NCBI GenBank assembly: GCA_907163345.1
Contig: CAJQUN010001086.1
Location: forward strand, 1 to 64,000
From: Haberlea rhodopensis
Taxonomy: Eukaryota > Streptophyta > Magnoliopsida > Lamiales > Gesneriaceae
Direction: 5' to 3'
DNA length: 64,000 nt
Shown: in pieces, positions 55,262 to 64,000 of the stretch
Layout: each line of letters begins with the position of its first letter
Numbering within the stretch: the first letter of the stretch is position 1
The notes under the pieces: generated by a model
Seen by the model: only the letters and a program-made list of their open reading frames with translations
Told to the model about the DNA's origin: nothing
Databases searched by the model: none
Made by a program: the position numbers and the translations under genes

Positions 55262-55999
55262 TGATATCGTTTTTTAGCTGTTTACTTTACCGTGTAAAAT
55301 TTGTGCTCATTCCGTGTTTCTTTTTTCTTTTTGGGTAAACTGATTTGTTCTGAGATTTTGACTTGGTGAAATTCAGTGCTTCATGTGATGGGTGATTTCT
55401 GTTTTGACCTTGCTATTATATTAAAACCTTGTGAACTAGGAAATCTATTTAATATCTATTTTTATTTTGGATTCATTCTTCAATGAAGGCTTGGTCCCTG
55501 TATTTTGCAGTTATTCCTGAGATACTGGACAGAAGTTTCGTTGATATATTTCATTTATGATTTGTGCTGCCTTTCGACATAACTTTGGGTTTGATTAGTT
55601 GTGTATAACAGAGTTCTCATAAAGGGGAAATATTTTTCTATGGTTTTTGGCATGAAACCCCATATGATGTGGAACATAGGTGGTTTATCCATCATATTGA
55701 ACCCTATATGATTTTCAAAATGTTCAGTTTACGCTTGTTATTTGAAGATAGATAGATTAGTCACGTGTGATTTGTAAATAGGTGCAAAACACTCCCACCA
55801 TGTATGACGTATGAGGGGTATTGTGCTATATTTTACAAACCATAATGGGGTAAAATAACTCTTTACAAACCATGGGGGTAAAGTCAGGGGTGAACGCAAG
55901 TAGCTCGTAGTGCCACAGGGGAACCTGTGCCCTCAAAATTTTATATTTTTTAAAAATTATATATTTATTTAACAATATAATAAGGGCCGAAGCTCTTCT

Positions 56000-58342
56000 A
56001 CAGTAATTACTGTCTAATTTCCAAAAGCGATGAATAGTAACTTTTCTCTTCTTTTATAGACCACTCAACCCTAAACTGCAAAGCTGCCTCCTCATCTTCA
56101 CGAATCTCTCAATTTTGCAAACCCTAGGCCCTTTCTTGTTATGTCATTTACGTTGTTATGAACCTTTTAAAAACTGGTTTTGAGATTATAAAATTCAAAA
56201 CAAAACAACATAATTTATTTGGGAACATCCCTAATTGTTCCATTTGATCTACACCTGGTTATTATTGTATGATCCCTAAATTTGATCATCATAGGTAGGT
56301 TAGTTGCCCATCAGTAGGCTACTAATATCTTTTTCTTTGATGCGTTTTTCTTTCAATAGGTGATAAAGAAATGTAAACCAACTGGAGTGCGGAAAGTATC
56401 TGCTAAGGTACGTATTTTGGCATGAGGCTTTGAATTATGAGTTTTGATTAAATGATATTTATATGAAACAAAAGTAATATAGGGGAGATTACTTTAAGAC
56501 AAGAATGGAGAAGGTTTGCTCTATGGTGTGTGGTTTCCTATAGGATTTGTTATTGTTGGGATGAGCTTACTCGGAAATAAGGTGGATGTCATAGAGCTGG
56601 TAGATTTTATTAACCCATAGTATATTACGAAGAAATTAATTGGTTGGAGCAACGTGGTATTGAATTCGTTCGGAAGAAGTTGTTGATTTGAAACAACCGA
56701 TGTTTCGTTAAACTTTCCCACTTAAAAGAATGTTTAATAATTTGGAAATAATAAGTAAGAAAAAAAAAGGTGTTTATGGCTTGCCTTTTAAAAAATTGAA
56801 AACAACTTTTTACTATTATTTCTAAACATAAATATGTATTTTTTTCCCAAAAAAAAAGAATTATTTTATCCAAACTCGCCCTTTTAAGTTTCAACATCAC
56901 TTCTCTGCATTTTCCAGCCTGAAACCATGTGCGATATAAAAATATGCTCATCTTCAGGAGATAGCCATGCAAAACCAAAAGAAGCGTGAAATAAGCATCA
57001 TTTTTAAGGAAATTCTTGGCTCTTTTGATGATTTGGTAGGCGTCCTGTTTTTGAATGAAAACTTTAATTTTCATTTTGTGAACTCATGGTTTGCATTTGG
57101 ATGTCCTGTCCAAGATACATGTACTTATATAATATACTCGGCAAATCCCATACATAAACATGTAATTAGAGATGTTAAGTAATTGATATTTGTGGTTCTT
57201 CTCAAGACATACAAAGAAAGATATAACAGTCAGCATATTAGGGTACTGTAATGTCACCATAACATGATTTAGGATACAATCCTTAGGTACGTTTCATATC
57301 AGTTTTTTTCTTACGTTCATGCACTGTGTTGACGTTTCTTTATGAGAGATGCCAACTATTTGGTAGCTAGAATTTATGTGAGGAAATTATGTTATATGTA
57401 TTGTTTTTGTAGCAGTGTTGATACATGTTAAAAGTTATTGTAGCGATCTATATGATACTACCATTGTAATTGTTGAACATTTTAAATAAATGCTCCTGCT
57501 GTGTGTTACATTGTTCTATTTCTTGTATGTATGGATGTGGATCTAAGATTCATGTTTTTCCCGGTAAAAAAAAAATTGACATCCAATTATTCTTCGTGTT
57601 TAGAGCATGCATGATTGTGTGTGTATGTGTCTTTATTCTGGTTTAGATACTCAGTGCCTTAAATGTTAGACACTATGTTATATTAAATCTTTCGCTGTAT
57701 TAATTTATGTTGTCTATTAGTTCTTATCTCATGATGATCATGGCTAATAAAGAATTGCAGGTACATGATTTATGCACAAAAAAACTGGATAGTATAACTC
57801 TTGATATATGCTGAAACACATACGAAAAGGTATCTTTAGTGACATTAAATGGAGCGCTTTATTGTAGCACGGGTAAACAAAAGAGTATTAAAGGTTTGAG
57901 GATAGAAGTCTGATGTTATATAATATGTTTAGTGTGATACATCAGCTGGACAACAGACTTTATTTGCCATTATTTCATGCATAGAGAGAACCTTGAACAT
58001 TGAAATCTTGTACTAAGAGGTTATGTTGTGATATCTGTAGGTTAACATTTTTCTGTTTCGATGCTTTCAAATAAAATTTTGGTTGTGGGTGCTTCTCGAT
58101 TTTTAAATCATGGCCTTTTAAGCTTTTTTTACTACACAGAAAGGAACTTATCATGTCGATTGGTGTTGTTTGGTTGGGTCACGGACAATTCTTTTAAATC
58201 TACCGCCTTTCATAACTGGTATTCGAATTTAACTATGATAGTCCTTACTGTTAAGCATATGTTTGGTCGTCTGTTCCTCCCCCGCCCCCTGTTATTTATT
58301 TGGGTGCATTAGTTTTCCGCCTTTGTTTCAATATTTTCGCAG
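56000..58342. other. Helitron interior, mostly intron-like host DNA
   Basis: A leader-like stretch (AACCCTAAACTGCAAAGCTG, 56070) and an exon-like patch (about 56360-56407, KKCKPTGVRKVSAK) are followed by T-rich intron-like sequence. Frames are short. I cannot assign these pieces to a gene with confidence; they probably belong to the same captured gene or to another one. Confidence 0.35.
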
Positions 58343-58676
58343 TTCTTTCAGTTCAAAAGGAGTGAAAATGAGTATCTCTATGATCTTGGCAGCACACATA
58401 AGACATTTATAAACAAGAACCATGTATGAAGTTGACACATTCTATTGATGGCCGATGCATCTGTTCTCGTGTTGATTTTGTAATTTTCTTCCTATTCAAA
58501 AAGCATTAGATGAATCTGATGAATATTTGTGGTCATCCCTTCATTTATTTGTACTATCATCCCAAACTTGTTATATTGAAATAAGAATTTTTTAATGATG
58601 CATTATTGACTAAATAACAGGTAAAGAAGGGGTATTTGTGGATTTGAATGTCAATGATGCCATCCTTTTTGGCCAG
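58343..58676 (+). pseudogene. Captured kanadaptin-like FHA-domain exons inside the Helitron
   Basis: Exon 58343-58423, after a TTTCGCAG acceptor, reads QFKRSENEYLYDLGSTHKTF, the core of an FHA phosphopeptide-binding domain (LYDLGSTH-T). Exon 58621-58676, after AACAG, reads KEGVFVDLNVNDAILFGQ, the next strands as in plant kanadaptin-like (SLC4A1AP-type) nuclear proteins. The usual Gly after GSTH is Lys here, and the frame stops right after FGQ. The upstream FHA half and the long C-terminal part are missing or unrecognisable. Both exons are in the Helitron's sense orientation. Confidence 0.7.
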
Positions 58677-60326
58677 TAAGTGGTCACTCTGAGCTTGGTA
58701 TTTGTGTTGGTTTCGCCTCAGCTAAGGTATTTAGTTTCATGCATAAATCTTTGAGTGTTGATGTTGATTCTATAACTTTTTCTGAAATTCTCTTAATTTT
58801 TTTAGATTTTAAACCTTGTGATTTATTCGGGTGTAAATAGAGCAATTATCATATTTAATTTGATATGTTTCCCATTTTAATTTAAACTTGGCAGCTTTTG
58901 TTTTCATTTTTATTGTTCTCTTGGCACAGCTTGTCTAGGTTGCACATATTTCAAGGACCATTTGAATTGATGCCATAGCTTCTTTTGTTACAATAATATG
59001 TAGCACAACAGACTAAATTTTGCTAATTAATAAAATAATATGTGTTTCTGAGATATACAGATCACAATTTCTTCATTGTTACGTGAGTAGATGGCTCTAA
59101 AAATGGCATCACCAATTTATACTGGCTTATTATGTTATTGATATACTATGTTTTGAGATTTTTGTATTTTACGTTGTCTTGCTTATGATGGAATAGTTTC
59201 AGGAGCAATATATCCACAATTTGATTCTTGTATGAAAGTAATATTGTTGTATTATTCTACTCTTTTCGTTGCCTTATAATTATGAAACTACGTGTATTTT
59301 GAAAATGAAAATATTCCACGTATTTTTTTCCCACTATGGCAGAGAAGAACTATCTACAAAATTTGGATTTTCCTTATCTCACTGCTTATGTTTTTGTTTG
59401 AAATGATGGCTGATCAAATTGTTTTAGTTGTATTTTGTTACCATGATTTGCCTTCACGAATCATTTGGTTGCATATCTTTACAGTCTATTACTTATTTTA
59501 TTTTAATCCAATCCATGTTATGTTCTTTACATATAACCAGAATTGACTTTATTGCATTGAATGTTGATTGTGTAATTTGTTCTATATTTGTATTCCACCA
59601 TTTGTCTGGATAAATTTCTCATAATTTTATGTGTTGTCTCGGGGATTGGTTAAGGGATGGGACGTCCTCATTCCCTTATGTTGCATATTAGTTGTCTGGA
59701 TGTGTAAGCTTGCAACATTTTCTGTTACAGAAATTTTAAAACTCTCACAGATGGTTTTACTATTCTTCCGTAGATGGTTCTGATGAAGAAAGAAATAAAA
59801 TATCCAAGTTAAATGCATCTCTCGAGGTGGCTTGACAAAAGGATAACAAGATTGCTTGAAATGATCAAGGAATATCATAATCATGTGGGCAAAATAGATT
59901 TATACACGTTGCTTTTGATTAGCAATCCGGCCTCCACCTCGAGAACCAATTATCAAGACGAACTGATTCATAAAGTTTTCTGAAATTTGTTGAACATTGC
60001 AGTTTTGCGCAGATACTATACTTTATGGAATAATTTCATCCCCTCTGGCTCTTTTTGCAAGATGCTACACTTTTTGGAAAAACTCAATCCCTCTACATAT
60101 ACTACATTTTTGGGGAAATGTTTGTTTTGTCCAGAACTATTTTACCTTTTGTATCTACTTAATTATGTGTGTTGTATGTATGAACGTCTTTTTCATTATC
60201 TTCATCTGCACTTGGTATTTTGACCAGCTTGGTTGTATGTTCGAGATTGCTTGTTCTATCTCTGTTCATAATTGGTTGCATATATATATATATATATTTG
60301 TGTTTGTTTATAGCTGTATAATCACT
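58677..60326. other. Rest of the Helitron interior
   Basis: T-rich, intron-like DNA with frames under 120 codons. A patch near 59770-59850 (SDEERNKISKLNASL) looks coding and may be a further captured exon, but it has an in-frame stop and no firm match. Confidence 0.3.
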
Positions 60327-62678
60327 GGCACCGCGCCTTGCGCGGTGCCAACATAACTAGTATATATATATATATATATAATTGCATTTAACCCCCTTAA
60401 AATTGTATTTTAAGGTTCAAAAATTGTATTTTATCCCCCTAAAAATTATTTTCTACCACCCATTTTTTATGTTATTATTTTTTGCCCACTTAATATAAAT
60501 TCTAGATCCGCCCATGGGTAAAGTACATATTTTGAAAACAACAGAAGATAAACTTTCTATTTTCAAACCACATGGGTAAAGCACGCCTATTAGCGAAATC
60601 ACGAGAGGTAAAATGTCACCAACTCATTTTTCTTCAAAAGAAGTTTTTGGATTGAGTAATACCCTTGGCAGAATCCTATTCTCTGAAGTGCTAATTTACT
60701 TCTTGTCGATCATTACTTATGAATTGCATATGTTAATTATGTACCTGTGTGTAGATTTGCACGATCCCATTTGATATGGCCAAGGTTAGGCTTCAGTTGC
60801 AGAAAAAAGCTGTCGCAGGGGATGGGGTGGCTTTACTGAAATATAGGGGATTGTTGGGTATTGTTGGCACTATTGCGTGGGAAGAAGGGTTATCTGCGCT
60901 ATGGAAGGCATCATTCCAGGATTACACCGCCAATGTTTGTTTGGAGGCTTGAGGATCGGATTATATGATCCTGTATGTTTTATGCGATTCGAGTATGTAA
61001 GATTCTTAATTTCCCATTGCTTTATTTGGTTTTTGAATTTTGCCTAGATGCTCGACAGGTGAAAACCTTCTATATTGACACATGTTGGAGAAGTGCCATT
61101 GTCAAAGAAGATACGTGCTGCACTCACAACAGGTGTGAACATCCCAGTGACTTTGTTTATTTTAATAACCTCGATCGACGTTGGAAAGTTGAATATTATG
61201 ACTTGATAATTCTTTAAACATCTAAAAAATTTATTGAAAGGTCATTCTTGAATACCAAAGATTTTTTTCTTCATTTTATTGCATTAGCAATATTGCCTGA
61301 ATCGTTAAATGTGTCAAATAGGTGCTTTGGAATCACCATAGCTAATCCGACCGATTTTGTAAAAGTAAGACCTTCAAGCTGAGGGAAAGCTTCAACCTGG
61401 TGTTCCAAGACGTTATTCTGGAGCTTTAAATGCTTATTCTACCATCGTCAGACAGGTCATATTTCCGAATATTTGTTTTGTCTCATCCAACATATTCTTC
61501 ATATAAATAAGCCTTGAGCTTTTTTACCCTCTGGAATTTGATTTTCAATTAGAAATTTTAGGAAGGACTTGCTGCTTTGTGGACTGGAGTTGGACCAAAT
61601 ATAGCACGCAATGCTATCATAAATGCTGCCGAAATAGCCAGTTACGACAAGTGGAGATGTGGAATAACACTCAATACCTTCATGCTTCTGTTTACTGTTT
61701 TATTTGCGTCTTACATTGTTTATGTAATTTTATACAGACCATTCTGAAAATTCCTGGATTCATTGACAAAGTTATCACCCATCTATTTGCTGGTTTGGGA
61801 GCTGGTTTCTTGGCTGTTTGCATTGGCTCCCCACTTGACGTGGTATTGTATTTGTTCACGTTTCTTTAAATGTACACCCTGCTAAAGTATTATTCCATTT
61901 GGTAGGAAGCCTTTTCTTCAATTTCTGAAACGACTTGGTGGCAAAGTAAAAGGGAGATATAACATATGATCCATAAAAGTTTTGGCCTATCTTGGATGAC
62001 AACGACGCTAACTCAATTGGTATTGTGCCAGGTCAAGTCAAGAATGATTGGACGATTCTGGATACGAAAGTACACTTGATTGTTTTGTCAATACTTTGAA
62101 GAATGAGGGACGCTTCAAATATGCTTCCTCAATTTTTATTTTTATGCACTTCTTGTGGTTTACGTGTGCATATGTTAGAATGCTGGTATTTGATGGCTAC
62201 TTGATTGAAGAAAACACAACAATTGATCGTAATTATCAGGGACGAAACCAGAATTTCATATTGTTGACTGGGTTAAACTACACATGTATAAATCATGATT
62301 CATCATCTTTAAGCACCGAACACACTAAACTTGTAGATAACAACTATATCTGAATAAAATTAATTTTTTTTTATAGTTGAATTATACTTTTGGGAAAAAA
62401 ATCATCTTCTCGAATAATTTGTATATTCAATGGTATTTTAAGTAACACGTTTTTAAGATAGAAATGATAGACAGTTGAATTACTTTAAGTGATATATTAA
62501 AAAAATAGTAAATTGTAATTTTTATTTATTATCTTTTATATTTATATGTTATTTGAGTGGCATGGGTCGGTTTATCCATCCCTCCCCAACTTAATATATG
62601 GAATATAATTTTTCTATCTATTTTTTAGTCGGTTTTCTATCTATTAAAATATGTTTTATTCACATATCCCGCTTAGTA

Positions 62679-62993
62679 GGTGTTTGCAATTGCTTATGAA
62701 AACTGCTTATCTGCTTTTCAGATAAAAAAGGTAGTTTTTGGGTGTTTTATTTGTTTGTTTCTGCTATTGCTTCTCTAAAAATAAGCAGAAAACGTAGAAT
62801 CAGAGAAGCAGGTCATGACATTCTTTTGACTGCTTTAAGTTGTTTTGTGGCAATTTCGTAATTAATTTAAGTTTATTAAGCTGTTTTTTATTTAAATAAC
62901 AAACACTCAATGCTTTTGCTTAAAATCAACTTTTTCTAACTTTAAGCAAAAGCAACATAGAAGTGCTTTGAATAAGCAATCGTAAACACACCC
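62679..62993. mobile_element. hAT-type MITE of about 315 bp, duplicate 2
   Basis: Identical or nearly identical to 46779-47093. The sequence after its right end (TTAATATTG) differs from duplicate 1, so this is the right breakpoint of the long duplication. Confidence 0.5.
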
Positions 62994-63331
62994 TTAATAT
63001 TGTACTGGATTACTACTACGACTTGTATTTCATACTAAAATTTGTCATTAAACTCTTATAACAAGACAAATACATATTAATAAAACATTTTCCTTTACAA
63101 TACTTTTTGATTAATATGATAGCAGAACAAGAAATCCTTATTTCTAACCACTTCAGTAGCAATTATAAACTTTAACAATTTGAGAATTTCATTCTTGCTA
63201 TGTTATCTAGCTTCATGAGATTCAATTATACTCAAAGTATAATCAATCTAAGCCAAGAGTGTTGGAAACTAATTTGATCATTTCCTCATTTTTTTTTCTT
63301 TGTTTTTAATTGTATGACCGTTATATTTATA
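62994..63331. other. AT-rich DNA, nothing recognised
   Basis: Between the end of duplicate 2 and the second Helitron terminus I see no gene or clear repeat. Confidence 0.4.
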
Positions 63332-64000
63332 CTAGTTTTTGGGCACCGTACAAGGCGCGGTGCCAGGTACCAGTATGTTGGCCAATTTTCCTAATTTGAT
63401 CGAAAATAATATTTCAAATGATCAACTTTAACAAACTTTTTTTAAAAAACTAACATGCTACGGTAATTGAATGGGAAAAAATAACAAACTAACTGAATCT
63501 AATTTTTTTTATTTTTTAAAAAATGATGCACATCTTACTATATTAACTTAAAAATTAACATTTGAAGTTGTGTGCATCAACAACTGATTAACATATATTT
63601 ATTCCTAATCAGTTCAGGTCAAACCCGCGCATCAACAAAAAACAAATTTTATTTAACAAAAAAAATTAGTTTGTTAGATTTGGAAAAATAAACTTTTGAA
63701 AAAAAAAGTTCAAAAAAAAATTTTGTACGAGGAATAGGAATGAATTACTATTCATTCCTATTCCTTGCAATAGTAAGATTTACGACACTTATATATAAGG
63801 TAATAAAATTATCATAGTACAACCCTCTTTAGTCTTTATTAATAGGTTTTATTTATTTAAATTATGGGCTTTATTAATTTATTTAATTTTGATATAATCG
63901 GGCCTAAAATGTTGTGATGTTGTTAGTGACCCATTAATTTTTATAACAGAAATTCATCTATTCTCAAAATCGAAGCCCATTCTTATTACCTTAAAATTGA
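63332..64000 (-). mobile_element. Second Helitron, 3' terminus on the minus strand (runs off the window)
   Basis: On the minus strand, GGCACCGCGCC TTG TACGGTGCC (63364-63342) forms a hairpin with one imperfect pair, followed by a 6-base spacer and CTAG (63335-63332), then T. It is nearly the same hairpin as at 60327-60349, so both belong to one family. The 5' part would extend right, past 64000; the visible 640 bp are AT-rich with no gene. Confidence 0.6.

Larger units (their letters stand above)
55964..60360 (+). mobile_element. Helitron (about 4.4 kb) carrying gene fragments
   Basis: The 3' end is diagnostic: a 10-bp stem GGCACCGCGC / GCGCGGTGCC with a 3-base loop (60327-60349), a 7-base spacer, then CTAG (60357-60360) followed by T. 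The homology to duplicate 1 stops at about 55963 (AAAAATTATATAT) and resumes at 60361 (TATATATA), matching an A/T insertion without target duplication. The 5' end is uncertain: no TC lies right at the break, and TCTTCTACAGTAATTACTGT at about 55992 is the best candidate. No RepHel helicase is visible, so it is non-autonomous. Confidence 0.75.
54048..62105 (+). pseudogene. Plant mitochondrial UCP/PUMP pseudogene, duplicate 2
   Basis: Exon 1 is at 54048-54130 and exons 2-7 at 60755-60972, 61061-61131, 61321-61456, 61562-61655, 61739-61841 and 62031-62105 (each 15,900 bp right of its partner in duplicate 1). The exon 1 frameshift, the exon 2 base loss, the compensating indels in exon 4 and the missing 3' exons are all shared with duplicate 1, so the damage predates the duplication. 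Exons 2-7 differ at only a handful of bases. Intron 1 is 6.6 kb because of the GGAACG-rich element and a Helitron. No functional product is expected. Confidence 0.88.

Noticed and set aside
56967..57182. 71-residue frame in the Helitron starting MQNQKKREISI
   Set aside because: It lies in T-rich intron-like DNA, overlaps a longer opposite frame, and shows no motif.

Overview
The window looks like AT-rich nuclear DNA of a flowering plant, most likely a eudicot. The genes have plant-type GT-AG introns, the only recognisable families are plant ones (CASP, plant-type mitochondrial uncoupling protein, chloroplast KEA K+/H+ antiporter, kanadaptin-like FHA protein), and the DNA is dense with plant transposons. 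There are no bacterial operons, CRISPR arrays, rRNA or convincing tRNA genes. Everything here was read by eye; no alignment or database search was run, so identities are estimates.

Layout. 1-6762: most of a coding-poor Ty3-type LTR element on the minus strand, cut by the window edge, with an internal minisatellite. 6763-8059: the 3' end of a copia-type element with a complete LTR. 8060-10978: AT-rich DNA without recognised genes. 11170-13237: a 2.07 kb foldback element with 9-bp target duplications, whose empty site also lies in the window (19227-19235). 13282-31150: a mosaic of broken copies of the 5' part of a KEA1/KEA2-like gene (minus strand), seven copies of a promoter/leader-like module, a copia gag fragment, the first CASP copy, a 3 kb KEA pseudogene, and a second foldback element (25836-29178) that carries a nested Harbinger-type element. 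31190-47093 and 48780-62993: two copies of one long segment, each holding a CASP gene followed by a broken uncoupling-protein (UCP/PUMP) gene. The window ends in AT-rich DNA with a second Helitron 3' end on the minus strand.

The core biology is gene duplication followed by transposon damage. CASP occurs three times: copy 1 has an early stop, copy 2 is intact (219 aa), copy 3 has lost its stop and gains seven residues. In each long duplicate the UCP gene has exon 1 just 3' of the CASP region and exons 2-7 many kilobases downstream. Intron 1 has been expanded by different insertions: a GGAACG-rich element in both copies, an LTR retrotransposon nested in an inverted repeat in the first, and a 4.4 kb Helitron carrying kanadaptin-like FHA exons in the second. 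The two UCP copies share the same frameshifts, so the gene was already broken before it was duplicated.

The most unusual observations are three insertions whose pre-insertion sites can be read inside the same 64 kb, a family of palindromic elements built of AAACGCA hairpins, the repeated KEA-start/promoter module scattered around CASP, and GC-rich palindrome clusters inside two unrelated LTRs. I see no wholly new enzymatic system. The novelty is structural.
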